A program made the position numbers and the translations under genes. Shown here piece by piece: positions 8,612 to 18,762 of a stretch of DNA of 64,000 nt. How positions within the stretch are numbered: the stretch's first letter is position 1; each line of letters begins with the position of its first letter. This DNA comes from RPQJ01 sp963744735 (GTDB lineage: Bacteria; Pseudomonadota; Gammaproteobacteria; Steroidobacterales; Steroidobacteraceae), in the NCBI GenBank assembly GCA_963744735.1, contig CAVUVH010000005.1, positions 1 through 64,000 of the forward strand. Reading direction: 5' to 3'. Below the pieces are notes generated by a model, which worked only from the letters and a program-made list of their open reading frames with translations, was not told the DNA's origin and searched no databases.

Positions 8612-9898
8612 CTAGCCGCGGATGAGCTCCGCGCCACCCATGTATTTGCGCAGCACCTCGGGCACCACCACGCTGCCGTCGCCCTGCTGGTAGTTCTCGA
8701 GCACCGCCACCAGGGTACGACCGACGGCGAGACCCGAGCCGTTCAGCGTATGCAGGGGCTCGGGCTTGCCGGTCGCCGGGTTGCGCCAGCGCGCCTGCAT
8801 GCGCCGCGCCTGGAACGCCTCGCAGTTGGAGCAGGAGGATATCTCGCGGTACTTGTCCTGTCCCGGCAGCCAGACCTCGATGTCGTAGGTCTTGGCGCTG
8901 CCAAAGCCCACGTCGCCGGCACAGAGCGCCACCACTCGATATGGCAGCCCCAGGCCCTGCAGCACTTTCTCCGCGTTGCCGACCAGCACTTCCAGCTCCG
9001 CGTAGGAATCCTCGGGCCGGGCCAGGTGCACGAGCTCGACCTTCTCGAACTGGTGCTGGCGGATCATGCCGCGCGTGTCCTTGCCGTAGGAGCCGGCCTC
9101 GCTGCGGAAACACGGCGTGTGCGCGGCATAGCGGCGCGGCAGCGTGCTCGCCTCGAGGATCTGCTCGCGCGCGAGGTTGGTCACCGGCACTTCGGCCGTG
9201 GGGATCAGGAAGAACTCGGCCTCGCCCGAGGTCACCTTGAACAGGTCGGCCTCGAACTTGGGCAGCTGGCCCGTGCCCACGAGCGAGCTGCGGGCCACGA
9301 GGTACGGCGCGTAGATCTCGGTGTAGCCGTGCTCGCCGGTGTGCAGGTCGAGCATGTACTGGATCAGCGCGCGATGCAGCCGCGCGAGCCCGCCCTTGAG
9401 CACGACGAAGCGCGCGCCGGAGATGCGCCCCGCCGCCTCGAAGTCCATCGCGGTGCCGGCCAGTTGCTCGCCGATCGCGACGTGGTCGAGCGGCTTGAAC
9501 TCGAACACGCGCGGCGTGCCCCAGCGGCGCACCTCGACGTTGTCGTTCTCGTCGCGGCCGTCGGGCACCGACTCGTGCAGCAGGTTGGGCAGGCCGAGCG
9601 TCAGCTCGTCGAACTCGGCCTGGACCGCGGCGAGTTCCTGCTCGAGGCCCGCGAGCCGGGCGCCGAGCGCCTCGCCCTCGGCGAGCAGCCCGGCGATGTC
9701 CTCGCCCTTGCCCTTCGCCATGCCGACTTTCTTGGCGTGCGCGTTGCGCCCGGCGCGGACCTCGTCGGCCGCAACCTGCGCCGACTTGCGCCGCTCCTCG
9801 AGCGCACGGAAGCGCGCCACGTCGAGCTTGAAGCCCCGCCGCGCAAGGTTGGCGGCGACGGCGTCGGGGTCGGAACGGAGCAGCTTGGCGTCGAGCAT
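8612..9898 (-). CDS. serS: serine--tRNA ligase
   Basis: An intact 428-residue class II synthetase that charges tRNA-Ser with serine. The first 100 residues (MLDAKLLRSDPDAVAANLAR ...) form the long antiparallel coiled-coil arm that grips the variable arm of tRNA-Ser. Catalytic motifs follow: motif 2 around TRGMIRQHQFEKVEL and motif 3 in GLAVGRTLVAVLENYQ, with the serine pocket LIPTAEVPVTN and TPCFRSEAGSYG. Length matches the bacterial family (about 425-430). The next gene downstream on the same strand is a tRNA for serine, so enzyme and substrate are neighbours. rarA ends 42 bases upstream on the same strand, as in many gammaproteobacteria. Confidence 0.98.
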   Translation of the reverse strand: MLDAKLLRSDPDAVAANLARRGFKLDVARFRALEERRKSAQVAADEVRAGRNAHAKKVGMAKGKGEDIAGLLAEGEALGARLAGLEQELAAVQAEFDELTLGLPNLLHESVPDGRDENDNVEVRRWGTPRVFEFKPLDHVAIGEQLAGTAMDFEAAGRISGARFVVLKGGLARLHRALIQYMLDLHTGEHGYTEIYAPYLVARSSLVGTGQLPKFEADLFKVTSGEAEFFLIPTAEVPVTNLAREQILEASTLPRRYAAHTPCFRSEAGSYGKDTRGMIRQHQFEKVELVHLARPEDSYAELEVLVGNAEKVLQGLGLPYRVVALCAGDVGFGSAKTYDIEVWLPGQDKYREISSCSNCEAFQARRMQARWRNPATGKPEPLHTLNGSGLAVGRTLVAVLENYQQGDGSVVVPEVLRKYMGGAELIRG

Positions 9899-9940
9899 GG
9901 GGCGATCAACCGGGGTGTCGGCAAAACCCCGATTGTACCG

Positions 9941-11233
9941 TCACTTCGGCTGGCGCAGCGCCCGCAGCCGCGCCAGCGCCTCGCCGATCTTGATCTCCAG
10001 CCCGCGCGGCACGGGTTCGTAGTACCGGGCCGGTTCCATCGCGTCCGGGAAGTACTTCTCGCCGGCGGCGTAGCCCTCGGGCTCGTCGTGCGCGTAGCGG
10101 TAGCCCTCGCCGTAGCCCAGGCCCTTCATCAGCTTCGTCGGCGCATTGCGCAGGTGATTCGGCACCTCGAGCGTGCCGTGCTTCTGCGCGTCGGCCATCG
10201 CCGCCTTGTAGGCCACGTAGACCGCATTGCTCTTGGCCGCGACCGCCATGAACACCACGGCCTGCGCCAGCGCGAGTTCGCCCTCGGGACTGCCGAGCCG
10301 CTCGTAGGCTTCGGCCGCCTCGAGCGCCAGCTGCAGCGCGCGCGGATCGGCATTGCCGATGTCCTCCGAGGCCATGCGGATCACGCGCCGCGCGACGTAG
10401 CGCGGGTCGCAGCCGCCGTCGAGCATGCGGCACAGCCAGTACAGCGCCGCGTCCGGGTCGGTGCCGCGCACGGCCTTGTGCAGCGCCGAGATCTGGTCGT
10501 AGAACTGCTCGCCCTTCTTGTCGAAGCGGCGATAGCCGCCGGCCGAGACTTCGCCCGCAATCTCCTCGGTGATCGTGCCCTCGCCCGCGCGGGCCAGGTC
10601 CGCGGCGACCTCGAGCAGGTTGAGCGCGCGGCGCGCATCGCCGTCGGCGGCGCGGGCCAGGGTCGCGATCGCGTCGTCGGTGGCGGTGACGGCCGCCTCG
10701 CCCTGTGCAAACTCGCGCTCGAGCGCGCGCCGCAGCACCTGCCCGGTGTCGTCGGCGGTCAGCGAGCGCAGCACGTACACGCGCGCGCGCGACAGCAGGG
10801 CGCTGTTGATCTCGAACGAGGGATTCTCGGTGGTCGCGCCGATGAAGCAGACCGTGCCGTCCTCGACGTAGGGCAGGAACGCGTCCTGCTGCGACTTGTT
10901 GAAGCGGTGCACTTCGTCCAGGAACAGCACGGTGCGGCGGCCGCTGCCGGCGCGCACCTGCTGCGCCTGCTCGACCGCGGCGCGCACGTCCTTGACGCCG
11001 GCCATCACGGCCGAGAGCGAGACGAACTCCGCGTCGCAGGTCCTCGCCACCAGGCGCGCGAGCGTCGTCTTGCCGGTGCCGGGCGGGCCCCACAGGATCA
11101 TCGAGTGCAGGCTCTGCCCTTCGAGCAGGCGCCGCAGCGGCTTGCCGGGGGCCAGCAGGTGCGCCTGGCCGACGAACTCGTCGAGGCTCGAGGGCCGCAT
11201 GCGGTCGGCGAGCGGGCGGAAAGGAGTGTTCAT
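9941..11233 (-). CDS. rarA: replication-associated recombination protein A (AAA+ ATPase)
   Basis: An intact 430-residue protein. The N-terminus (PLADRMRPSSLDEFVGQAHL) and the AAA+ core are typical: Walker A GPPGTGKTTLARL, sensor/Walker B TVLFLDEVHRFNKSQQDAFL, IGATTENPSFEINSALLSRA, followed by the MgsA/RarA C-terminal tetramerisation region (RRVIRMASEDIGNADPRALQ and PNHLRNAPTKLMKGLGYGEG). RarA acts at stalled forks, separating strands and interacting with SSB. It stands between lolA/VanZ and serS, the usual gammaproteobacterial position. A REP element is inserted just upstream of its start codon (11237-11283), so part of its leader is repeat DNA. Confidence 0.97.
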   Translation of the reverse strand: MNTPFRPLADRMRPSSLDEFVGQAHLLAPGKPLRRLLEGQSLHSMILWGPPGTGKTTLARLVARTCDAEFVSLSAVMAGVKDVRAAVEQAQQVRAGSGRRTVLFLDEVHRFNKSQQDAFLPYVEDGTVCFIGATTENPSFEINSALLSRARVYVLRSLTADDTGQVLRRALEREFAQGEAAVTATDDAIATLARAADGDARRALNLLEVAADLARAGEGTITEEIAGEVSAGGYRRFDKKGEQFYDQISALHKAVRGTDPDAALYWLCRMLDGGCDPRYVARRVIRMASEDIGNADPRALQLALEAAEAYERLGSPEGELALAQAVVFMAVAAKSNAVYVAYKAAMADAQKHGTLEVPNHLRNAPTKLMKGLGYGEGYRYAHDEPEGYAAGEKYFPDAMEPARYYEPVPRGLEIKIGEALARLRALRQPK

Positions 11234-11236
11234 CGG

Positions 11237-11283
11237 CCCTCACCCGCGCTGCGCGCGACCTCTCCCACTGGCGTGGGAGAGGT
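11237..11283. repeat. REP-like palindrome, copy 2
   Basis: GCCCTCACCCGCGCTGCG precedes a hairpin with arms ACCTCTCCCAC (11258-11268) and GTGGGAGAGGT (11273-11283). The arms carry a compensated change (CAC/GTG where other copies have CGC/GCG), so pairing is kept. It lies between the VanZ gene and rarA. Confidence 0.85.
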
Positions 11284-11288
11284 GATCT

Positions 11289-11669
11289 TCACGAGGGCAG
11301 CCATGCTTCCACCTTGAGTGCCCAGCCGCCGGTGCCGAGCCACGCCAGCAGCATCCCGGCGGCGATGCCGGCGGTGTTGGCCAGCATGTCGGCCGGCTCG
11401 GCCATGCGCCCGGCCTGCATCAGGTACTGGCCGAGTTCCATCGCCAGGCCGAGGCCGAGCAGCCCGGCCACGACGCGCCACCAGCGCGCGCGCGGCACGA
11501 GGCCCGTGAACCACATGGCGAGGACCAGGTACGTGCCGAAGTGCTCGACCTTGTCGAAGCCCTGCGGGGTCGGACTGCCGACCGTGGTCTGCAGGCTGCC
11601 CCAGGCGACCAGCGCCACCAGCCCGAGGCTGGCGGCGATCCAGAGTCGGCGATGCCGGAGTTCGAGCAT
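11289..11669 (-). CDS. VanZ-family small membrane protein
   Basis: A 127-residue protein from the ATG at 11669. It is mostly membrane-spanning: IAASLGLVALVAWGS, VEHFGTYLVLAMWFTGLV, RWWRVVAGLLGLGLAMELG and MLANTAGIAAGMLLAWLG. The KVEHFGTYL segment and a conserved acidic residue in the third helix are typical of VanZ-like proteins, whose role is unclear outside teicoplanin resistance. The longer open frame upstream is lolA read in the wrong phase. It lies on the minus strand between lolA and rarA, with a REP element directly downstream of its stop. Confidence 0.75.
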   Translation of the reverse strand: MLELRHRRLWIAASLGLVALVAWGSLQTTVGSPTPQGFDKVEHFGTYLVLAMWFTGLVPRARWWRVVAGLLGLGLAMELGQYLMQAGRMAEPADMLANTAGIAAGMLLAWLGTGGWALKVEAWLPS

Positions 11670-11710
11670 GGCGCGTGAGGTGCCCGGCACGGGTGCGCGG
11701 CGCGACCGCG

Positions 11711-12356
11711 TCAGCGGGCGGCGGCGTCGCCGATGACGTCCGCGCCGGCGGGCGGCACGAAGCGAAACACCGAGTCGTCGAGTTTCATGCCGCGCCGCAC
11801 CTGCGTGAACTCGATGCGTCGTGGTCTGGCCGAGCTTGTCGACCAGCTCCATCGCCACCAGCTCGTTGCCCGCGCTGAAGGAGAGGCTGACACGCTCGAA
11901 GTCCGTGCCCTTCTGCCGCGGCAGCAACCGGTACCAGGTTCCGCCGCGGCCCGGTTCGACCGGCCCGGCGCTGAACGCGTCACCGACCTTGCCCGCGCCC
12001 GACAGCAGCATCGCCGGCGTGGCGCCCAGGCCCTGCTCGAGCGAGCGGACGGTGACCTGCTGCAGGTCGGGGTCGTACAGCCAGAGCTTGCGGCCGTCGG
12101 CGACGATGGTCTGCGCGTAGGGCTCGCGGTAGTCCCAGCGGAAGCGGTTGGGGCGCGAGATCGTCAGCGTGCCGGTGGCGCGGTCGGTGACCTGGCCCTG
12201 CTTGTCCTGCACGACCTGCACGAACTCGGCCGTGAGCGTCTTGAGCGAACCCAGGTACGCGTCGACGCGGGCCACGGAATCGGCAGCGAGCGCGGCGACC
12301 GGCACCAGGAGCATGGCGAGCAAGGCTGCCCTCACCCGCGCTGCGGCCGCCCTCAC
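11711..12356 (-). CDS. lolA: outer-membrane lipoprotein carrier protein LolA, one frameshift
   Basis: After a signal peptide (RAALLAMLLVPVAALA, cut before ADS) the mature protein reads VDAYLGSLKTLTAEFVQVVQ, LTISRPNRFRWDYREPYAQT, IVADGRKLWLYDPDLQQVTV and FRFVPPAGADVIGD, the periplasmic LolA carrier that ferries lipoproteins from LolCDE to LolB. A +1 shift near 11822 breaks the frame late. The start is unusual: the upstream coding strand is REP sequence, and the usable starts (GTG at 12356 or 12334) are themselves part of the REP motif GTGAGGGC, so the n-region MRAAAARVRA is repeat-encoded. The gene follows ftsK on the same strand, as in pseudomonads and xanthomonads. Confidence 0.88.
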
Positions 12357-12396
12357 CCGCGCTGCGCGCGACCTCTCCCGCAGGAGCGGGAGAGGT
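12328..12396. repeat. REP-like palindrome, copy 3, with duplicated flank
   Basis: The flanking half-motif GCCCTCACCCGCGCTGCG occurs twice in tandem (12328-12345 and 12348-12365), then the hairpin arms ACCTCTCCCGC (12371-12381) and GCGGGAGAGGT (12386-12396). The duplicated half overlaps the 5' end of lolA and provides its candidate GTG start codons. Confidence 0.85.
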
Positions 12397-12416
12397 AAAG
12401 AAGGGAGGGCACGGCA

Positions 12417-14742
<2,326 letters not shown>

Positions 14743-14944
14743 AGCTCATCACCTGATAGTTCAAGAGTCGTCCGTAACCCATTGGTTTACATAAGGCTAC
14801 AGCCAACGTGTGTTCGTTGTCACCTGCGCTATTGCAGGACGCGCATGAGACCAGCACCTGGCGTGCTTTCCGCCGGCTGGCGAGCGGCTTACCATGCCGC
14901 GCCTGCCACGCCGCATTGCGCGCATCACGAGCAAGGAATCATAC

Positions 14945-15919
14945 ATGAGCGACCCCCGCCACTCGCGGCTGATCATCCTCGGATCCGGTCCCGCCGGTTA
15001 CTCGGCCGCCGTCTACGCCGCGCGTGCCAACCGCAAGCCGCTGCTGATCACGGGCATGGAACAGGGCGGCCAGCTGATGACGACGACCGAGGTCGACAAC
15101 TGGCCGGGCGACCCGCACGGGCTGACCGGCCCGGGGCTGATGGAGCGCATGCGCGAGCACGCCGAGCGCTTCCACACCGAGATCCAGTTCGACCACATCA
15201 ACGAGGTCGACTTCAGCCAGCGCCCGCTGCGCCTGAAAGGCGACCAGGGCGAGTACACCTGTGACGCGCTGATCATCGCGACCGGCGCCAGCGCGCAGTA
15301 CCTGGGCCTGCCGTCGGAGGAGAAATTCAAGGGCCGCGGCGTGTCGGCCTGCGCGACCTGCGACGGCTTCTTCTTCCGCGGCCAGCGCGTCGCCGTGGTC
15401 GGCGGCGGCAACACGGCGGTGGAGGAAGCGCTGTACCTGTCCAACATCGCCTCGCACGTCACGCTGATCCACCGCCGCGACAAGCTGCGCTCGGAGAAGA
15501 TCCTGCAGGACCACCTGTTCGAGCGGCAGCGCGCCGGCGCCGTCGACATCCTCTGGAACCACACCGTCGACGAAGTGCTCGGCGACGATGCGGGCGTCAA
15601 CGGCGTGCGCGTGGCGGCCACCGACGGCTCCGGCAAGAAGGACGTCGAGGTGGCCGGGCTGTTCATCGCCGTGGGCCACGTGCCCAACACGCAGATCTTC
15701 GCCGACCAGCTCGAGATGAAGGGCGGCTACATCGTGGTGAAGTCCGGCCTCGCCGGCGGCGCCACGGCCACGAGCGTGCCCGGCGTGTTCGCCGCGGGCG
15801 ACGTGGCAGACCACGTGTACCGGCAAGCCGTGACCTCGGCGGGCACCGGCTGCATGGCGGCACTCGACGCCGACAAGTACCTCGACGCCGTGGACGCCGC
15901 CGCCAAGGGTCACGCGTGA
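14945..15919 (+). CDS. trxB: thioredoxin reductase
   Basis: An intact 324-residue protein starting at the ATG at 14945, after an AAGGAA ribosome-binding site. It has the N-terminal FAD motif LIILGSGPAGYSAAVYAARA, the redox-active CATC in VSACATCDGFFFRGQ, the NADPH motif VAVVGGGNTAVEEALYL and the C-terminal FAD motif VPGVFAAGDVAD. It reduces thioredoxin with NADPH. The region between it and the divergent ftsK (14743-14944) must hold both promoters; I see no clear consensus there. The stop overlaps the GTG that opens the next reading frame (GTGA), and a REP element follows at once. Confidence 0.97.
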   Translation: MSDPRHSRLIILGSGPAGYSAAVYAARANRKPLLITGMEQGGQLMTTTEVDNWPGDPHGLTGPGLMERMREHAERFHTEIQFDHINEVDFSQRPLRLKGDQGEYTCDALIIATGASAQYLGLPSEEKFKGRGVSACATCDGFFFRGQRVAVVGGGNTAVEEALYLSNIASHVTLIHRRDKLRSEKILQDHLFERQRAGAVDILWNHTVDEVLGDDAGVNGVRVAATDGSGKKDVEVAGLFIAVGHVPNTQIFADQLEMKGGYIVVKSGLAGGATATSVPGVFAAGDVADHVYRQAVTSAGTGCMAALDADKYLDAVDAAAKGHA

Positions 15920-17175
15920 GCTCGCTGCCACCTCTCCCGCGCCAGCGGGAGAGGTCGCGCGCAGCGCGGGGGCGGGTAGAGGGTTGGGGTGAGGGTTCTG
16001 AAAAAGTGCCGCTGACGGCCGGGATCATCGGCCGCATCGCCGAGGTCGCCGCCGCCGACTGGGACGCGCTCGACCGCAGCGCCCATCCATTCCTGCGCCA
16101 TGCGTTTCTCGACGCGCTCGAGGCCACGGGCTGCGTCGGGCCGGACTCCGGCTGGATCCCCGCGCACCTGGTCGTGCACGAAGCCGCGACCGGCCGCCTC
16201 GTCGCCGCCGTGCCGCAGTACCTGAAGACGCACTCATGGGGCGAGTTCGTGTTCGACTGGAGCTGGGCGCAGTCGTACCAGCGCTCGGGCCTGGAGTATT
16301 ACCCGAAGCAGCTCGCGGCGATCCCGTTCACGCCGGTCACGGGCCCGCGCCTGCTGTTCGATGCCGATCACGCCGAGGACGGGCTGCGTGACGAGCTGGC
16401 GCGCCTGCTGCTCGCCTCGGCGCAGCACACGCAGGCGTCGGGCGCGCACGTCAATTTCACGCTCGACGACGACCAGGCCGCGCTCGAGCGGGCCGGCTTC
16501 CTGCGTCGCCACGACTGCCGCTTCCTCTGGCACAACCGCGGCTACCGCAGCTTCGACGACTTTCTCGCGGGCTTCCGCGCCGACAAGCGCAAGAAGACGA
16601 AGCGCGAGCGGCGCAAGGTGGCGGAGTCCGGCATCGTGTTCCGCACACTCGCCGGCGAGGACATCGACACCGACGCCTGGCGCGTGATCTTCGGCTTCTC
16701 CGAACGCACGTTCCTGCGGCACGGCAACGGGCACTACCTCAGCGTCGAGTTCCTGCAGCGTGTCGCGCAGGCGCTGCCCGGCACGATCGTGGTCAAGCTC
16801 GCCGAGCGGGCGGGCACGGCCGTCGCCGCCGCCATATTTTTCCAGGGAGGCGGCGGCCTGTACGGGCGCTACTGGGGCGCGGCCGCAGCCGAAGACTCGC
16901 TGCATTTCGAGGCCTGCTATTACCAGGGCATCGAGCACTGCATCGGCGAAGGGCTGCAGTTCTTCGACCCCGGCACGCAGGGCGAGCACAAGCTCGCGCG
17001 CGGCTTCGAACCCACGCGCACGACCTCGGCCCACTGGCTCGGGCACGACGGCTTCCGCTCGGCCATCGGGCGCTACCTGGAGCGCGAGCGCGAGGCGGTC
17101 GACGACTACATCGAGGCCTCACGCCAGCACCTGCCATTCCAGCGCGGCGGCACGGACGCCGGAGCCGACACTTGA
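15916..17175 (+). CDS. GNAT-fold acyltransferase of the DUF482/COG3146 type
   Basis: The conserved protein reads AADWDALDRSAHPFLRHAFL, GEFVFDWSWAQSYQRSGLEY, YYPKQLAAIPFTPVTGPRLL, HNRGYRSFDDFLAGFRADKR, GIEHCIGEGLQFFDPGTQGE and HKLARGFEPTRTTSAHWLG, matching the roughly 380-residue COG3146 family of proteins with FemAB/GNAT-like folds, sometimes named as peptidoglycan-related. The reading frame opens at a GTG overlapping the trxB stop, but its first 27 codons are a REP element; an alternative GTG at 16006, just past the repeat, gives a more natural start. Either the REP was inserted in frame or translation begins at 16006. aat overlaps its stop. The enzymatic substrate is unknown. Confidence 0.78.
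   Translation: MSSLPPLPRQRERSRAARGRVEGWGEGSEKVPLTAGIIGRIAEVAAADWDALDRSAHPFLRHAFLDALEATGCVGPDSGWIPAHLVVHEAATGRLVAAVPQYLKTHSWGEFVFDWSWAQSYQRSGLEYYPKQLAAIPFTPVTGPRLLFDADHAEDGLRDELARLLLASAQHTQASGAHVNFTLDDDQAALERAGFLRRHDCRFLWHNRGYRSFDDFLAGFRADKRKKTKRERRKVAESGIVFRTLAGEDIDTDAWRVIFGFSERTFLRHGNGHYLSVEFLQRVAQALPGTIVVKLAERAGTAVAAAIFFQGGGGLYGRYWGAAAAEDSLHFEACYYQGIEHCIGEGLQFFDPGTQGEHKLARGFEPTRTTSAHWLGHDGFRSAIGRYLEREREAVDDYIEASRQHLPFQRGGTDAGADT
15930..15995. repeat. REP-like palindrome, copy 4
   Basis: The arms ACCTCTCCCGC (15930-15940) and GCGGGAGAGGT (15945-15955) are followed by CGCGCGCAGCGCGG and GGGTGAGGG, the complement of the flank seen in the other copies. This copy is in the opposite orientation to those at 11.2 and 12.3 kb. 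It lies inside the 5' part of the GNAT-like reading frame. Confidence 0.85.
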
Positions 17176-17886
17176 TCCCCTGGCTGCAGGCCAGCGATCC
17201 GCCGGACGCGTTTCCGCCGGTGACGCGGGCGCTGACCGAACCCGATGGCCTGCTGTGCGCAGGCGGCGACCTTGCCCCGGCCCGCCTGCTGGCGGCCTAC
17301 CGACGAGGGATCTTCCCCTGGTACTCGGCAGGACAGCCGATCCTGTGGTGGTCGCCCGACCCGCGCATGGTGCTGTATCCGGACGAACTGAAAGTCTCGC
17401 GCAGCCTGCGCCGGACGCTGCGCCGCGACGTTTTCAAGGTGAGCTTCGACACGCGCTTCGACGAGGTCGTGGCGCAGTGCGCAGCCAGCGGCACGCGCGG
17501 CCGGGAAGGCACCTGGATTTCGCCGCAGATGCAGGCCGCCTACGGCGAGCTGCACCGCCTGGGGTTCGCGCATTCGGTCGAGGTCTGGCAGGACGAGGTC
17601 GGCGGGACGGCTGGTGGGCGGCCTGTACGGGGTGCTGATCGGCCGCATCTTCTTTGGCGAGTCGATGTTCAGCACGGCGACCGATGCGAGCAAGGTGGCG
17701 CTGCACGCACTGGTGCAGTCGTTGCGGTCACGCAACGTCGAGCTGATCGACTGCCAGGTGGCCAGCGACCACCTGTTCACGCTTGGCGGGCGGCTGATCC
17801 CCCGGGCCGATTTCATCGCGCACCTGGAACGGGCCTGCGGCGGCGCCGGTGGCGATGCGGCGGAGGCTGGACCGGCCGCCCGCTAA
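17172..17886 (+). CDS. aat: leucyl/phenylalanyl-tRNA--protein transferase, one frameshift
   Basis: The TTG at 17172 overlaps the previous stop and opens IPWLQASDPPDAFPPVTRAL, followed by GLLCAGGDLAPARLLAAYRR, GIFPWYSAGQPILWWSPDPR, MVLYPDELKVSRSLRR and, after a +1 change near 17600, GGLYGVLIGRIFFGESMFST and LIDCQVASDHLFTLGG. This enzyme transfers Leu or Phe from tRNA to N-terminal Lys/Arg of proteins, marking them as N-degrons for ClpS-ClpAP. clpA and clpS lie just downstream on the other strand, so the tagging and degrading parts of the N-end rule are neighbours. In many relatives an arginyl-transferase gene (ate/bpt) stands between aat and infA; it is absent here. Confidence 0.92.
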
Positions 17887-17912
17887 TTCGCTGATCTGCC
17901 GGCCAGTTCGCA

Positions 17913-17941
17913 TTGCTTTCACGCAGGCAGTTATGCAGAAT
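17913..17941 (+). promoter_or_regulatory. candidate sigma-70 promoter for infA
   Basis: TTGCTT (17913-17918), a 17-base spacer and CAGAAT (17936-17941) lie 33 bases before the infA ATG, within the gap after aat. Four of six bases match in each hexamer. It is prediction only. Confidence 0.4.
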
Positions 17942-17973
17942 TCGCGCGGCTTTTGGGGCCTGTGCGAGGGTGC

Positions 17974-18192
17974 ATGGCGAAGGAAGATGCGATCCAGATG
18001 GAAGGCCGCGTGGTCGAGACGCTGCCCAACACGACGTTTCGCGTGCAGCTGCAGAACGGTCACGTCGTGACGGCTCACATCTCCGGCAAGATGCGCAAAA
18101 ACTACATCCGCATCCTCACGGGCGACACGGTCACGGTCGAGATGACGCCGTACGACCTGACCAAGGGCCGCATCGTTTATCGCGGACGCTGA
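17974..18192 (+). CDS. infA: translation initiation factor IF-1
   Basis: A 72-residue OB-fold protein: MAKEDAIQMEGRVVETLPNT, TFRVQLQNGHVVTAHISGKM, RKNYIRILTGDTVTVEMTPY and DLTKGRIVYRGR. It is essentially identical in length and pattern to other gammaproteobacterial IF-1 proteins, which bind the ribosomal A site during initiation. The start is the ATG at 17974 (GCATGGCGAAGG), not the GTG seven codons upstream, because MAKED is the family N-terminus. It has its own candidate promoter and a strong intrinsic terminator 55 bases after the stop, so it is probably a single-gene unit. Confidence 0.98.
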   Translation: MAKEDAIQMEGRVVETLPNTTFRVQLQNGHVVTAHISGKMRKNYIRILTGDTVTVEMTPYDLTKGRIVYRGR

Positions 18193-18245
18193 GCGTCCTG
18201 CTGCGCCCGTCCGGTCCTGTGCCGGCGGGTCGCTGCGTTGCTGGC

Positions 18246-18267
18246 AAGCCGGCTCTGCCGGCTTTTT
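18246..18267 (+). terminator. intrinsic terminator of infA
   Basis: AAGCCGGC (18246-18253), loop TCT, GCCGGCTT (18257-18264), then a T run to 18267. It is a perfect 8-bp stem with a U tract, placed 54 bases after the infA stop. Confidence 0.88.
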
Positions 18268-18319
18268 CGTTTCTGGCCGCGACCGGGACGATCGAGCGCT
18301 CGGGCGTGAAAGGGCCGGC

Positions 18320-18504
18320 TTCCGGTTCCGGGTCCGGCGAGCGGAAAGGCAGACACGCTCGCCGGACCCGGAACCGGAATCCCGCCCTGACGTCCCGCGC
18401 CTGAGCGTCTCGTCGGGCGGAAACGCAGGGCGGCAGTAGCCGGCGTTCTCCACGCCCGACGATCCGCACGGCGCACGCAGCCGGACGGCGGCAGAGGCGC
18501 TCAG
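18320..18504 (+). repeat. double-hairpin 3' element, unit A (after infA)
   Basis: This and the next two entries fill the gene-free stretch 18193-18762. Arms 18320-18342 and 18357-18379 pair perfectly over 23 bp around the loop GGAAAGGCAGACAC. The second domain follows: outer stem CTGAGCG (18401-18407) with CGCTCAG (18498-18504), inner stem CGTCGGGCG (18411-18419) with CGCCCGACG (18453-18461), then the conserved GATCCGCACGGCGCA (18461-18475). The unit is in sense orientation after infA and its terminator. Five relatives at 18.6, 49.1, 49.4, 62.8 and 63.0 kb share the loop and motif but not the stem sequence. It may act as structured RNA or as structured DNA. Confidence 0.8.
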
Positions 18505-18544
18505 TGTCGGGTGGGCGCGCGCTGCCGGAGCGTCTTTCTCGACG

Positions 18545-18681
18545 CTTACTTGCGCCGTGCGCCCTTTTCCGCGTTCGCGGAAAAGGCGCTCAGGCGCTGA
18601 CGCTCAAGCGGTCGATTCCGTGCCGTGTCCCCGGGCGCGTGTCTGCCTTTCCAAGCCCGGGGACACGGCCGGGATCGACCG
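18545..18681 (-). repeat. double-hairpin 3' element, unit B (after clpA)
   Basis: This is the reverse-orientation partner of unit A. Arms 18622-18636 and 18655-18669 pair perfectly over 15 bp around GCGTGTCTGCCTTTCCAA (complement TTGGAAAGGCAGACACGC). An outer pairing CGGTCGAT (18609-18616) with ATCGACCG (18674-18681) continues the stem after an internal loop. The second domain holds an 11-bp hairpin (CCTTTTCCGCG with CGCGGAAAAGG) next to the motif read on the minus strand as GCGCACGGCGCAAGTAAGC. In clpA sense it follows clpA, with a REP copy between. Confidence 0.8.
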
Positions 18682-18687
18682 CCAGGC

Positions 18688-18751
18688 GACCCTCACCCGG
18701 CGCTGCGCGCCGACCTCTCCCGCCTGCGGCCGACCTGCAAGCGGGAGAGGT
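18688..18751. repeat. REP-like palindrome, copy 5, with long loop
   Basis: The flank GACCCTCACCCGGCGCTGCG is followed by arms ACCTCTCCCGC (18713-18723) and GCGGGAGAGGT (18741-18751) separated by 17 bases instead of the usual 3-4. The copy ends 11 bases before the clpA stop codon. Confidence 0.8.
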
Positions 18752-18762
18752 TAAGAAGCGGG

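Noticed and set aside
18320..18681. Integron attC sites
   Set aside because: attC sites have conserved outer R boxes (RYYYAAC/GTTRRRY) and variable tips. These elements show the reverse pattern and no integrase or cassette genes are present.
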